Translations under genes and position numbers: made by a program
Shown here: positions 1 to 8,720 of the stretch, piece by piece
Layout: every line of letters starts with the position of its first letter
Position numbering within the stretch: the stretch's first letter is position 1
Notes under the pieces: model-generated
Database searches by the model: none
What the model was told of the DNA's origin: nothing
The model's input: only the letters and a program-made list of their open reading frames with translations
DNA from: Micrococcales bacterium 31B
Lineage (GTDB): Bacteria; Actinomycetota; Actinomycetes; Actinomycetales; Dermabacteraceae
Reading direction: 5' to 3'
NCBI GenBank assembly: GCA_022803075.1
Contig: JAFFTF010000002.1
Coordinates: forward strand, 1 to 64,000
Length of the DNA stretch: 64,000 bases

Positions 1-68
1 CGACGCTCCCGCCACGCGCGGAGGGCCTCGGCACGGGTGACGGGCTGGGGCGGTGACGCGACCGTCAT
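1..68 (-). CDS. comEC: ComEC N-terminus (partial, runs off window)
   Basis: Only the first 22 codons are present. An ATG at 66-68 overlaps the comEA stop codon (65-67) in an ATGA arrangement typical of translational coupling, and the frame stays open to the window edge. The peptide starts MTVASPPQPVTRAEALRAW. It carries no domain by itself. The ComEC identity (inner-membrane DNA-uptake channel) is inferred from the usual comEA-comEC order and the coupling. Confidence 0.6.
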   Translation of the reverse strand, partial: MTVASPPQPVTRAEALRAWRER

Positions 69-850
69 GACACGGTCACCAGAGGCCGCAGGCGTTCGAG
101 CACGGCGGGTCCGATGCCGCTCACTTCGTCGAGCTCGTCCACGGTCGCGAAGTTGCCGTTCGCGGCGCGCCAGTCGAGGATCCGCTGCGCGAGCGCGGGG
201 CCGATGCCCGGCAGCGCGTCGAGGTCGGCGGCGGTCGCGGTGTTGAGGTTCACGGGGCCCGCGGGCTCGGCCGAGTGGCCCGCCTGCGCGGGGTTTGGGG
301 ACGCCGCGGCGCCCGCTGGCAGCGCCGCCGCCGTGGGCTGCTCCCCCGGGGTCGGCACGTGTACCTGCTGACCATCCGTGAGGGGCGCCGCGAGGTTCAG
401 GCCCGCGAGGTCGGCGTCGCCGCGGGCACCCCCGGCGGCGTCCACGGCGGCGGTGACTCGCGACCCGGCGGGCACCTCGACCACCCCCGGGCGGTTGACC
501 GCGCCCGTGACGTGCACGAACAGCGTCGCGGGAGTCTGGGGTTGAGGGGTCTGCGGGGTCTCGGCTGGGGTGGCTGAAGGGGTGGGCGCAGCAGTGGGCA
601 CAGACGCAGGGCTGACCGGCGCGGCCCCCACGCGCGCGACGGGCTGCGCCGCCTCCACGGCCGCCACCGTGCGCGCGTGCCACCACACGCCCACGACGAG
701 GGCCAGCGCCGTGAGGCACACGACCGCGAGGGCGGTCGGCACGAGGCGCAGTCGCGGTATGCGGGCGCGCCGCCGCTCCTCCGCGAGACGCTCCGCGTCG
801 CGCGACGGATACCGGTCAAAGTCGCGCTCGACGTTCGACCACGTAGTCAT
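65..850 (-). CDS. comEA: ComEA-type DNA-binding competence protein
   Basis: A single-pass membrane protein that would bind incoming DNA and pass it to ComEC. From the N-terminus it has a charged cytoplasmic segment, one transmembrane helix (LVPTALAVVCLTALALVVGV), a Pro/Ala/Thr-rich linker, an SLBB-like domain starting near VHVTGAVNRPGVVEV, and a C-terminal pair of helix-hairpin-helix motifs (LPGIGPALAQRI and VSGIGPAVLERL). At about 261 aa it has normal family length. The ATG at 850 begins MTTWSNVERDF; in-frame starts at 862, 874 and 922 are possible and none has a clear Shine-Dalgarno. The stop overlaps the comEC start. Function in uptake is known for the family, not shown here. Confidence 0.85.
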   Translation of the reverse strand: MTTWSNVERDFDRYPSRDAERLAEERRRARIPRLRLVPTALAVVCLTALALVVGVWWHARTVAAVEAAQPVARVGAAPVSPASVPTAAPTPSATPAETPQTPQPQTPATLFVHVTGAVNRPGVVEVPAGSRVTAAVDAAGGARGDADLAGLNLAAPLTDGQQVHVPTPGEQPTAAALPAGAAASPNPAQAGHSAEPAGPVNLNTATAADLDALPGIGPALAQRILDWRAANGNFATVDELDEVSGIGPAVLERLRPLVTVS

Positions 851-1065
851 AGGCGGGCGCATCGCTTGCTTCATCGGGTCCGTCGGGCTCGTCGTACCGT
901 CCGCCCAGGAGCCGCTGCACACCCGAAAATCTGCTCGTCATGCGGGCGAGGTTAGCGAGGCCCCTTACGCCCCGGTCGCCCCGGTCAGCCGCTGGTGCGT
1001 AACCCCACGACTCGCCACCGTGCCGCCGAGCCACCACGCCACGTCGCCACGGCGCCCAGCCGGGT

Positions 1066-1809
1066 TCAGGGTCGAATCGCAAAGCCCCGTAAGAGGAGCC
1101 CCTCGCTCACGGAGTCCGCAGTCCCGGCGATCGTGACGCGACCGCGCTCCGCACCCGTATCACGGTCATAGCGGACGATTCGATACTGGCTACCGTCGTT
1201 GTTGTCGACCAACACCACAACCTCGGAATCGGTGAACACGGCCTGCGAACTGGCCTTATTGTTCGTGTGCCCCTCTACCGTGAACTTTTGTATCGTGCGC
1301 CCAGTGCTCACGTCAGTCGACATGACACGGTTCTCTGCACCGAACCATTCGAGTTTGCCATCACGCAGTGACGCCGGCCCGACTTGAGCGGTGCCCGTCC
1401 CATCGTCTCGCAACAAGGGTGCATCGATAGACTCCGCAACGACCGGCACTTCGCTGTACGCGCCGCTCTCGACGTCCCACGTGGCCAGCACCGGGCGGGG
1501 CACCTCACCCAGGGCGCCGGAACCGGCATCTGCGATGTAGCGAATCTTGCCATCGACGCACGGAGCATTCATCGCGTAGGTACTGTCGGCGCGCGCGACT
1601 GTAGTTGTACCTCGGTTGCTCTCTCGCCCATCGACGGTGCCGGTGAGCTGGTGGAGGACACTGGGCTCGGACTCCGGTTCGCCACCAGGCGCATACGGCC
1701 CTGAAGTGCGCCCCACTCCGTAGATGACGCCTCCGCACTGAGCTAGCACATAAAAGCTACTGGGCTGCCCCGAAGATCCGCGCCATCGCAACTCCCGGCC
1801 CGTGCGCAT
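1066..1809 (-). CDS. Beta-propeller-like hypothetical protein, probably 5'-truncated
   Basis: I do not recognise a named family. The 247-aa product is rich in short beta-strand segments of PQQ/WD-like character (GGVIYGVGRTSG, GKIRYIADAGSG, TYAMNAPCVDGK, DSEVVVLVDNNDG), as in a folded propeller with ligand-free blades. It starts abruptly without a signal peptide or membrane anchor. The same frame remains open upstream to 1884 with no convincing start codon and a Pro/Gly/Arg-rich composition. This suggests a 3' remnant of a larger exported protein, placed at the edge where the comEA neighbourhood meets accessory DNA. It could also be a short cytoplasmic protein, so product and start are uncertain. 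Confidence 0.4.
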   Translation of the reverse strand: MRTGRELRWRGSSGQPSSFYVLAQCGGVIYGVGRTSGPYAPGGEPESEPSVLHQLTGTVDGRESNRGTTTVARADSTYAMNAPCVDGKIRYIADAGSGALGEVPRPVLATWDVESGAYSEVPVVAESIDAPLLRDDGTGTAQVGPASLRDGKLEWFGAENRVMSTDVSTGRTIQKFTVEGHTNNKASSQAVFTDSEVVVLVDNNDGSQYRIVRYDRDTGAERGRVTIAGTADSVSEGLLLRGFAIRP

Positions 1810-1935
1810 CCATCCGGTGCTGCGCGGGCCGGGCCCGCGCGGCGGGCACGCATCAACCGCGACCGCGGGACGACAAGCGACTCACCGACCCCAGCCCAAA
1901 GTGTGCTGCAAAACTCTTGCGCCCAAGCGAGGCAA

Positions 1936-1954
1936 ATAGGCTAGGCACACCTAA
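1936..1954 (+). promoter_or_regulatory. IdeR/DtxR-type iron box
   Basis: The 19-bp sequence ATAGGCTAGGCACACCTAA matches 15 of 19 positions of the DtxR/IdeR consensus TTAGGTTAGGCTAACCTAA. It ends 19 nt before the ATG at 1974, in the -35 region of a leaderless-type promoter whose -10 is TAGTAT at 1962-1967. Iron-dependent repression of the next gene is inferred. Confidence 0.65.
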
Positions 1955-1973
1955 CTTTCGCTAGTATTTACGC

Positions 1974-2618
1974 ATGACCCTCACCGCCACCATTCCCGGT
2001 CACGGCAACTTCACCATCACGCCCAAGGCGCTCCAAGGCATCGAAGCCTGCGGAGGCGCGCTGCACTGCGCCGTCGATGCCTCCGGCTGCCGCCAGCACG
2101 GCGTCACCTTCAGCCCACGCAAGAACGCCCGCGGCATCACCGTCGTCGTCACGAGCGCCCCCGCCAGTGCCAAGGCCGACAAGGCCAGCAAGGCCGCGAA
2201 GGCCGCCAGCACCGCCGACGAGAAGGCCGTCAAGAAGGCCCGCAAGAAGCTCCGCAAGGCCAATCAGAAGCTCGACCACCCCTGCTCGAAGCGCCGCAAG
2301 AAGGCCGCGAAGCAGGTCAAGCGGCTCGAACGCAAGCTACGCGCCCTGAAGCGGCACGGCGACAAAGCCGTCGACGCCACCGCCTACACCCTGACCGTCA
2401 CCACCCCGCTCGCCGAGGTGCTCGACGGCGCCCTGCTCGACTTCGAGAGCAAGGGCAAGAAGCCGCGATTTGTGTGGCAGAACCTCGACGTGCCGCGCAA
2501 TCGCCGTTGCGGCTGCGGCCGCAGCTTCGGTGCGCCGCTCGGCAAGCGCGGCAGCTGCATGAAGCGCTCGGGCGAAGATTGCGCCGCGTGCCCCATGAAG
2601 GCCCTGCGCCGCGTGTGA
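1974..2618 (+). CDS. A-type Fe-S carrier (HesB/IscA-like) with basic insertion
   Basis: The ends of this 214-aa protein match A-type iron-sulfur carriers, which hold a cluster on three cysteines. One Cys lies in ASGCRQHGVTF (residue 39) and two in NRRCGCGRSFG (about 179-181), the family signature. Normal carriers have about 105-125 residues. Here a Lys/Arg/Ala-rich helical stretch of about 70 residues (about 61-134) is inserted between the first Cys strand and the LDGALLDFE region, and the tail adds Cys residues (GSCMKRSGEDCAAC). The ATG has no Shine-Dalgarno but sits 6 nt behind a TAGTAT -10, so the mRNA is probably leaderless. The iron box upstream implies derepression under iron limitation. 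No other Fe-S assembly genes are adjacent. Confidence 0.75.
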   Translation: MTLTATIPGHGNFTITPKALQGIEACGGALHCAVDASGCRQHGVTFSPRKNARGITVVVTSAPASAKADKASKAAKAASTADEKAVKKARKKLRKANQKLDHPCSKRRKKAAKQVKRLERKLRALKRHGDKAVDATAYTLTVTTPLAEVLDGALLDFESKGKKPRFVWQNLDVPRNRRCGCGRSFGAPLGKRGSCMKRSGEDCAACPMKALRRV

Positions 2619-2683
2619 TGCGCGCTGCGAGCGCGGCCCATTCACTACAGTGGGGGTGACCCGCCCCCGCACGAAATGCGCTC

Positions 2684-3757
2684 ATGACAGTCAGCCAGCC
2701 CCGCAAACGCCCCACGATCCGCGACGTCGCGGCGCGCGCCGGCGTCTCTAAGTCGCTGGTATCGCTGCATTTCGCGGGAGGCGGCGTGAGCCCGGAACGC
2801 CGCGAACGCATCGTCGCGGCGGCCGCAGAACTCGGCTTTCGACCCAACCTCACGGCCCGCACGCTCAGCGCCGCCGACGGCGGCTTCACCGCGATCCTCA
2901 CGGCCGACCTCGCCAACTCCGTGTTCGCCGAGATTGTGGACGCCGCGCGGGCCGAGTTGGCCCGTCACGGCAGCCCCGCCCTGCTGACATCGGCGATGTT
3001 GCCGGACGCCTCGGGGGTGCCGACCCTCGACGAGCACGCGTTGGCCATTTTTGGCGACCTGCGGCCGCGCAGCCTGCTCGTGGTGGGCTCGATCCCCGAC
3101 CTCGCGGCCCTCACGCGGCTGGTGCCGCGCACGCCGCTCGTGGTCGCAAGCGGCATCGGCGAGCAGGTGAGCGTGGCGGCAACCGTGCGCACCGACGACG
3201 CCGCGGGAATGCGACTCGTCGTCGACCACCTCGTCGCGCAGGGGCATCGCCGCATCGCACACATCGGCGGTCGCGGCGGCGTCGTCGCCACGCGGCGCGA
3301 GAGCGCGTACCGAGACGCCATGCGCGCCCACGGGCTCGAGGCCGAGATACGGGTCGCGGCCTCGGACTTCACCGAACTCGGCGGGTACGCGGCGGCGCGC
3401 ACCCTGCTCTTCGCGACGGGTGCGAGCTCGGGTTCGGGCGCCCCAACCCCCGGCGCGCCCCACCCCCCCACGGCCATCGCGGCCGTGAACGATCTCGCGG
3501 CGCTCGGGGCTCAGGCCGCGTGGGCCGACGTGGGCCCGCGCGATTCCACGCCGTGGGCCGTCACGGGCTATGACGATTCGGCGCTCGCAAAGCTGCGACA
3601 GGTCGACCTGACCAGCGTAAACCCCTTCAGCGCCGAGATTGGTCGGGAGGCCGCGCGGTGCGTCGTGGCGGTAGAGGCCGGCGAGTCGCCCTCCCCCAGC
3701 GAACGACTCGTCGCGCCGCAACTGGTGGTGCGGGGTTCGAGCTCGCCCACGCATTGA
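2684..3757 (+). CDS. LacI-family transcriptional regulator
   Basis: A 357-aa LacI/GalR regulator. The N-terminal helix-turn-helix and hinge are clear (TIRDVAARAGVSKSLVSLHF, then RRERIVAAAAELGFRPN with LTARTLSA). The periplasmic-binding-protein-like effector domain follows from about residue 65 to the end, including GHRRIAHIGG and AVTGYDDSALAKL. The effector is unknown, presumably a sugar, inositol or related metabolite. It lies 8 nt upstream of a strong promoter with a perfect palindrome controlling the two Gfo/Idh/MocA genes, so it most likely represses them. No transporter lies in the cluster, which is unusual for such a regulon. Confidence 0.88.
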   Translation: MTVSQPRKRPTIRDVAARAGVSKSLVSLHFAGGGVSPERRERIVAAAAELGFRPNLTARTLSAADGGFTAILTADLANSVFAEIVDAARAELARHGSPALLTSAMLPDASGVPTLDEHALAIFGDLRPRSLLVVGSIPDLAALTRLVPRTPLVVASGIGEQVSVAATVRTDDAAGMRLVVDHLVAQGHRRIAHIGGRGGVVATRRESAYRDAMRAHGLEAEIRVAASDFTELGGYAAARTLLFATGASSGSGAPTPGAPHPPTAIAAVNDLAALGAQAAWADVGPRDSTPWAVTGYDDSALAKLRQVDLTSVNPFSAEIGREAARCVVAVEAGESPSPSERLVAPQLVVRGSSSPTH

Positions 3758-3764
3758 AAGAGGC

Positions 3765-3805
3765 TTGACAGCGGCGCGTACGGCAGCATAATTTGGACCG
3801 GTCCA
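3765..3805 (+). promoter_or_regulatory. Sigma-70-type promoter with LacI-type operator
   Basis: TTGACA (3765-3770) and CATAAT (3787-3792) are separated by 16 nt, a near-consensus vegetative promoter. A perfect 12-bp palindrome with a CG centre, TGGACCGGTCCA (3794-3805), covers the predicted transcription start, as expected for repression by the LacI protein encoded just upstream. Confidence 0.7.
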
Positions 3806-3896
3806 GCGAACGGCTGGCCGCAACCCCCACCAGCCACCCGCTGGCCGCACGAACCCGCCAACCGCCCCCGCGCGCGTCCGCCCCCCAAGGAGCCCC

Positions 3897-5102
3897 ATGA
3901 CCACCGCCCCCCGCCCCCTCGGCATCGGCCTCGTGAGCGTCGGTTGGATGGGCCGACTGCACAGCCGGGCCTACCAAAACCTGCCGCTCGTCTACCCCGA
4001 ACTCAACGTAGCCCCGCGGTTCGTCGTTGCCGCCGACACCGCCGCGGCGGGCCGCGACTACGCCACGAACGTGCTCGGCTACGAGCGCACCGTCGCCGAC
4101 TACCGCGAGGTGCTCAGCGACCCCGAGGTCGACGTGATCAGCATCTGCGCCCCCAACTTTCTGCACGCCGAAGTCGGCATCGCCGCAGCCCAGGCGGGCA
4201 AGCCGTTCTGGATAGAGAAGCCGGTCGGCCGTGGCGCCCACGAGACCGCGGCGATCCGCGACGCGGTACTCGCCGCTGGGGTCGCTACCACCATTGGTTT
4301 CAACTACCGCCAACCCCCCGCGATCCAGCTGGCCCGCCAGCTCATCACCGAGGGCAAACTCGGCACCATCACGAACGTGCGCGGCCGCTTCTTCGGCGGC
4401 TTCAACTCCGACCCCAACGCCCCTCGCGCGTGGCGTTTCGTGCGCGAACACAGCGGCTCGGGTGTGCTCGGCGACCTCATGGGCCACCTCGTGGACCTCG
4501 CCCATTTTCTGCTCGGCCCCATCGGCTCGGTGACCGCCTCGACCGGCACCTACATTCACGAACGCCCGGGCGTTCCCGGCGGCCCCGACGAGGGCAAACT
4601 GCTGCCCGTCGAAAACGAAGACTACGCCAACCTGCTCGTCCGCTTCGACGAGTCGGCCCTCGCGGCGGGGGCGCTCGGCGTGTTCGACTCGTCGTGGATC
4701 GCCGTCGGCCCCAAGGCCGAATACACCATCGAGGTCTTCGGTACGCAGGGCTCGCTGCGCTGGGATTTCGAACGCCTCAACGAACTTGAGCTTGCCCTGC
4801 GCGACGAAACCGGCCGGGTCGGCTACACGCGCTTCATGGCCGACGATAGTTTTCCCGAATATGCGCGCTTTCAACCCGGCTCGGGCACCCCGATGGGTTA
4901 CGACGATCTCAAGGTGATCGAGGCCCGCAAGTTCGTCGAGGCCATTCTCGACGGCGGCACCGAAAACTCGAACATTCACGACGCGCTCGCCTCCGCCCAG
5001 GTGCTCACCGCCGCCGAGGCCTCCGCCGCGAGCGGCCAGTGGGTCGCCACGCCGGTGATCGAAGGCAGCACCGCCAACCTGCGCGCCACGAAGGCCCGCT
5101 GA
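3897..5102 (+). CDS. Gfo/Idh/MocA family oxidoreductase 1
   Basis: A 401-aa NAD(P)-dependent sugar or polyol dehydrogenase of the Gfo/Idh/MocA family. The N-terminal Rossmann region begins GIGLVSVGWMGRLHSRAYQ. The family motif EKPVG appears in GKPFWIEKPVGRG (about residue 103), and the C-terminal alpha/beta domain contains DLMGHLVDLAHFLLG with the catalytic-region histidine. The ATG has a good ribosome-binding site (AAGGAG). It is followed after one base by a second member of the family, and both are expressed from the LacI-controlled promoter. The substrate cannot be read from sequence; inositol-like or amino-sugar substrates are common in the family. Confidence 0.85.
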   Translation: MTTAPRPLGIGLVSVGWMGRLHSRAYQNLPLVYPELNVAPRFVVAADTAAAGRDYATNVLGYERTVADYREVLSDPEVDVISICAPNFLHAEVGIAAAQAGKPFWIEKPVGRGAHETAAIRDAVLAAGVATTIGFNYRQPPAIQLARQLITEGKLGTITNVRGRFFGGFNSDPNAPRAWRFVREHSGSGVLGDLMGHLVDLAHFLLGPIGSVTASTGTYIHERPGVPGGPDEGKLLPVENEDYANLLVRFDESALAAGALGVFDSSWIAVGPKAEYTIEVFGTQGSLRWDFERLNELELALRDETGRVGYTRFMADDSFPEYARFQPGSGTPMGYDDLKVIEARKFVEAILDGGTENSNIHDALASAQVLTAAEASAASGQWVATPVIEGSTANLRATKAR

Positions 5103-5103
5103 C

Positions 5104-6156
5104 ATGCGCATCGGAATCCTCGGCCTCGGCCCCGCCGGCCAGATGCACGCCCGCAATCTCGCCCGCACCGAGGGCGTCAGCGAGATTGTGTTGCTCGGAC
5201 GCGACGCGGGCCGCGTTGGCATCGCCCGTGACCGTATCGCCGCGGCCCTCGCCCCGGACGCTCCGGTGGCCCTTTCGGGTGCCCACGCCCCCGACGGCGT
5301 GCCCGCTCCCCTCACGGTGGGCGGCGATGTCACCGCCGAGTTGGCTGGCCTCGATGGAATCGTCATTGCCACCTCGACCGCGACCCACCCGGCCCTGACC
5401 CTGCAGGCGGCCCACGCGGGCGTCCCCGCCCTCGTAGAAAAACCGCTGACCCTCGAAATTGCCGAGCTCACGGCCCTCGCCGACGAACTCGACCGCATCG
5501 GCTCGCCCGTGATGGTGGCGTTTCACCGCCGCTATGATCCCGGCCACCGGGCACTGCGCGAGCGCATTGCGGCGGGCGACGCCGGAGCGGTGCGCGCCGT
5601 GCGCGGCACGGGGCACGATCACCACCCCCTGCCGCTCGACTACCTGCCCCATTCGGGGGGAATCTGGCACGACATGATGGTGCACGAGTTCGACACCATT
5701 CCGTGGGTGACGGGGCTGCGGCCCGTCGCGGTGTGGGCCCAGGGCGCCGTGCTCGACCAGCCCGCGCACGCCGAGTTCGGCGACTTTGATTCGGCGCTGG
5801 CCGTGATCGAGTTGGAGGGCGGGGCCCTCGCGACCGTGAGCGGCACGCGCGGCAATGGCGCGGGTCAGGACGTGCGGCTCGAAGTGTTCGGCACCCTCGA
5901 TTCGTACGCCGCCGGTTTCGAGGCGCGCACTCCCGTCACGTCGACCGAACCGGGTGCGCCCGGCCCGGCCGCGCCGTATGACTCGTATATTGATCGGTTC
6001 GAGCCGGCGTTTCGGGCCGAGGCTCGCGCGTTTGTAGACCTCGCGCGCGGCGAGGGCGAGAATGCGACACCCCCGCGCGCGGGGCTCACGGCGATTCAAC
6101 TGGCCGACGCGGCGGCCGAGTCGGCCCGCACGGGGCGCCGGGTCGCGCTCGACTAA
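5104..6156 (+). CDS. Gfo/Idh/MocA family oxidoreductase 2
   Basis: A 350-aa paralogue-type dehydrogenase starting one base after the previous stop, so translationally linked. It has the glycine-rich start MRIGILGLGPAGQMHARNLA, VEKPLTLEIAEL around residue 115, and HDMMVHEFDTIPWVTG in the catalytic domain. Gfo/Idh pairs often work sequentially, oxidising and isomerising one sugar through keto intermediates; that is the most likely arrangement but is inferred. The 3' end touches a decayed transposase on the opposite strand, so downstream genes of the original operon may have been lost. Confidence 0.82.
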   Translation: MRIGILGLGPAGQMHARNLARTEGVSEIVLLGRDAGRVGIARDRIAAALAPDAPVALSGAHAPDGVPAPLTVGGDVTAELAGLDGIVIATSTATHPALTLQAAHAGVPALVEKPLTLEIAELTALADELDRIGSPVMVAFHRRYDPGHRALRERIAAGDAGAVRAVRGTGHDHHPLPLDYLPHSGGIWHDMMVHEFDTIPWVTGLRPVAVWAQGAVLDQPAHAEFGDFDSALAVIELEGGALATVSGTRGNGAGQDVRLEVFGTLDSYAAGFEARTPVTSTEPGAPGPAAPYDSYIDRFEPAFRAEARAFVDLARGEGENATPPRAGLTAIQLADAAAESARTGRRVALD

Positions 6157-6545
6157 ACCGGTATGCCGACGCTGCCCGCCGCCGCGACCGGTGGTGTGTA
6201 CTTGCGTTTGACAAGATCACGCCGTTCGTCGGCGTCTGCGTCTGCGTCTGCGGCACGGATTGTGGTGCGTTGTGACGCGCGGGGTTGAATGCCCGCGATG
6301 CCGAGTTCTTGCCTGATCTTCCATACCAGCCCTGTAGAGACGGTGACGCCCTGGAGGGTGAGTTCTGCGTGGAGCCTTCGTACTCCGAGGATTTTGCGGC
6401 CGTCGATCCAGATTTTGCCAATCTGGTCTGCGACCTGTTGTCGTTTAAGGGTGCGGGCAGACGGCGGGCGGTGGTGTTGTGTACTACTGGCGTTCCGGGG
6501 CGACTTGAGCGCGGGACTTGCCGAGCTCGGCCACCATTCGGACGG
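6153..6545 (-). pseudogene. IS3-family transposase OrfB remnant
   Basis: The minus strand encodes an HTH_21-like segment typical of IS3 OrfB: QQVADQIGKIWIDGRKILG, then RRLHAELTLQGVTVS and RQELGIAGIQPRA. The integrase core that should follow is absent. The reading frame instead runs through an Ala-Asp repeat made by GCGTCT repeats (about 6230-6250) and stops. Upstream the frame breaks near 6540, where VAELGKSRAQVAPERQ is readable in another frame. It marks an old insertion between the Gfo/Idh genes and the RloB defence-like pair. Confidence 0.65.
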
Positions 6546-6751
6546 CAACATTATTGAACTCAGCAGTTGACTCGCGACGTGGATGGCGTTGAGACATACT
6601 TCAGGATCGTCTTCAAAAAAGATCTCTTGTCTACAAACAGCATGACACCTCAGCCATCGGTCAAGAGTTGGGAGGGTGTTTCGGTGAGACAGGGCATCCA
6701 CATATACTCGAAAATCGTAGAATACGGCTTGTTCAGTGCTAATCTGGCTGC

Positions 6752-8098
6752 ATGATCTTACTGAGCTTCACAGTGCGCAATCACAAGAGCATCCGCGACG
6801 AGGTCGCGGTTGACCTCACGCGCCCAGGACTCAAGACCCTCCAGCCAAAGGATGGCAACTGGAGTGCGGCCACCTACCCGCTCGCGGGGCTCTTCGGTGG
6901 CAACGCCACCGGAAAGTCCGCAGTTCTAGACGCGTTCCGCTACGCCTTCTCCGCAATCAGGCACTCTGCCACCGTGTGGCAGGAGTCGAAGTCCATGCGG
7001 CGGGCGCCGTTCAAGCTTGACGGTAACTCGCAGACTTCCACTAGCCTCTACGAACTTGATCTGGTCCACGACGGACGCCGTTACGTGTACGGATTCGAGG
7101 TGGATCGGATTGGAATCAAACGCGAGTGGTTACGAGATGTTCCAAGTTCGCGTTGGCGCACCCTGTTGGAGCGCGATCGCGACGACAACGTGCTCGCGTT
7201 CCATAAGAGCCTTGGCTCCAAGATCGAGGTGACACCCCGCGAACTCGTTCTCAGCCGCGCACTCCTGCTCAAAGACTCACCAATCCACACCTTCGCTCGT
7301 GATGTGGTCGAGAGTTTCGACATCGTCCTCGTCAAGGACTCGCACCGCGCGGCTCGACTGAGGAGCCTCGCGGACTCGATGGCCGATGGCGACGTTACGT
7401 TCGCTGACATCGAAGCATTGCTTCAGGCTGCGGATATCGGAGTCATGAAAGTCGGCATCGAGGAGAGAGACCTTCCGGAACGGATCGAGAGGGCAGTCAA
7501 TCGGTTCGTACGCGACTTGCAGGAAGACTCTGTCAAAGTCGATAGAGCTGATAGTCAGAAGGAAGGAGACCAAGATCAAGAGGAACTTAAAGTTGACGAA
7601 CTTGAGAAAGTCGTAAGACATCTCCGATTCACCCATCAGGGAACCGCAGGCGACTGCCCGACATTCTCGGTAGACGAGGAGAGCGACGGAACTATCGCCT
7701 GGCTCGCGATTGCAGTACCTGCACTCGAAGCACTCCGTCGGGGTGGGCTGTTCTTGGTCGATGAGATCGATGCAAGCCTTCACCCACATCTGCTAGAGGT
7801 GCTCCTCGGCGCGTTCGCAGACCCACTCATTAACGCGCACCACGCGCAGCTCGTCTTCACCAGCCACGAGTCCTACGTCCTCTCACCACTCAGCGAGGTT
7901 CACCTGGAACCCGAACAGATCTGGTTTACCGACAAAACCAACGAAGGCGTGACCGAACTGACCTGCCTGGCCGATTTCCCCAAGCACCCCGACGCCAATG
8001 TTGCAAAGCGCTACCTCTCGGGCCGCTACGGCGGAATCCCGAAACTCTCGCCGAGCCTGTTAGCCGCAATCATTGATACTGGAGAGGTGCAGCAATAG
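6752..8098 (+). CDS. AAA15/RloA-like ATPase of a RloB-type defence pair
   Basis: A 448-aa ABC/SMC-like ATPase. The start MILLSFTVRNHKSIRDEVAV is typical of AAA15/RloA proteins. Walker A is GGNATGKS (49-56). A long charged middle region follows, and the Walker B segment FLVDEIDASLHPHLLEVL lies near residue 333, with a D-loop/H-switch-like FTSHESYVLS after it. It overlaps by one base with a RloB-family gene that starts at GTG. ATPase plus RloB/Toprim-like pairs occur in phage abortive-infection systems such as AbiL and resemble PARIS in layout. GC content is lower than the neighbours, suggesting transfer. It looks intact, but its partner is interrupted. Confidence 0.78.
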   Translation: MILLSFTVRNHKSIRDEVAVDLTRPGLKTLQPKDGNWSAATYPLAGLFGGNATGKSAVLDAFRYAFSAIRHSATVWQESKSMRRAPFKLDGNSQTSTSLYELDLVHDGRRYVYGFEVDRIGIKREWLRDVPSSRWRTLLERDRDDNVLAFHKSLGSKIEVTPRELVLSRALLLKDSPIHTFARDVVESFDIVLVKDSHRAARLRSLADSMADGDVTFADIEALLQAADIGVMKVGIEERDLPERIERAVNRFVRDLQEDSVKVDRADSQKEGDQDQEELKVDELEKVVRHLRFTHQGTAGDCPTFSVDEESDGTIAWLAIAVPALEALRRGGLFLVDEIDASLHPHLLEVLLGAFADPLINAHHAQLVFTSHESYVLSPLSEVHLEPEQIWFTDKTNEGVTELTCLADFPKHPDANVAKRYLSGRYGGIPKLSPSLLAAIIDTGEVQQ

Positions 8099-8697
8099 TG
8101 GCTGGCAGACACCGTCGACGCGCCCGCAGGCCGCCTCGGCAACCTGCGAGACGCCTCCTAGTTGTCACCGAAGGATCCCGCACCGAGCCGCAATACGTGG
8201 AGGGATTGAACCGCCACCTGCGGAGCAAAGGCGCGACTGTTGTCGTCAAGCCAATCGCTGTGGGCAAGGATCCGTTGAAAGTCGTCCAGAAGTGCGTCGA
8301 GAAGAGGGACGAAGCACTACATAGCGACAAAGAAGACTACGACGATTGCGTCTGCCTAGTCGATGTCGATGAACACCAGTCGCTACCCGCTGCAATTCAG
8401 TTGGCTGAACGAGAGGGGATTCAGCTACTGATCTCGAATCTCAAGTTCGAAGTCTGGTTACGATGGCACGCTGAAGACAAACGCGCGGCACTGGGCTCCG
8501 CATAGCTCGACGACGTCGTCACCAGGTTGGGCCTCGTCAAGGGCAAGAGTCTTTCGCAATCATTCCCATTTAACAAGGTGCACGACGCGTGCATGCGGGC
8601 TCGGGCCGCAGACCCTGGGCTGCGGGCAGGACGACAAGGGCCTGACCCGTCCTCTGCGATGCCGATCCTCGTGGAACTCTTGCAAGGGCCAAGTTGA
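8098..8697 (+). pseudogene. RloB-family effector interrupted by in-frame TAG
   Basis: GTG start with a GGAGAGG ribosome-binding site at 8083-8089. The N-terminal half has the RloB signature LLVVTEGSRTEPQYVEGL, then CLVDVDEHQSLPAA and LLISNLKFEVWLRWH, which together give the Glu and DxD pattern of Toprim-like nucleases. A TAG at 8503-8505 ends the frame after 135 aa. Reading on in the same frame gives 63 more residues (VVTRLGLVKGKSLSQSFPFN, AGRQGPDPSSAMPILVELL) ending at TGA 8695-8697, which matches the expected RloB C-terminus. Full length would be about 199 aa. The gene is therefore a one-codon nonsense pseudogene, unless the stop is suppressed or a sequence error. Confidence 0.75.
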
Positions 8698-8720
8698 GCC
8701 CCGCGTCGTGGTGCTGCCGT

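Noticed and set aside
1974-2618. Reading the Lys-rich middle of the A-type carrier as a frameshift artefact
   Set aside because: Frame and codon usage are continuous on both sides and the Lys codons are almost all AAG, as expected for real high-GC coding sequence.
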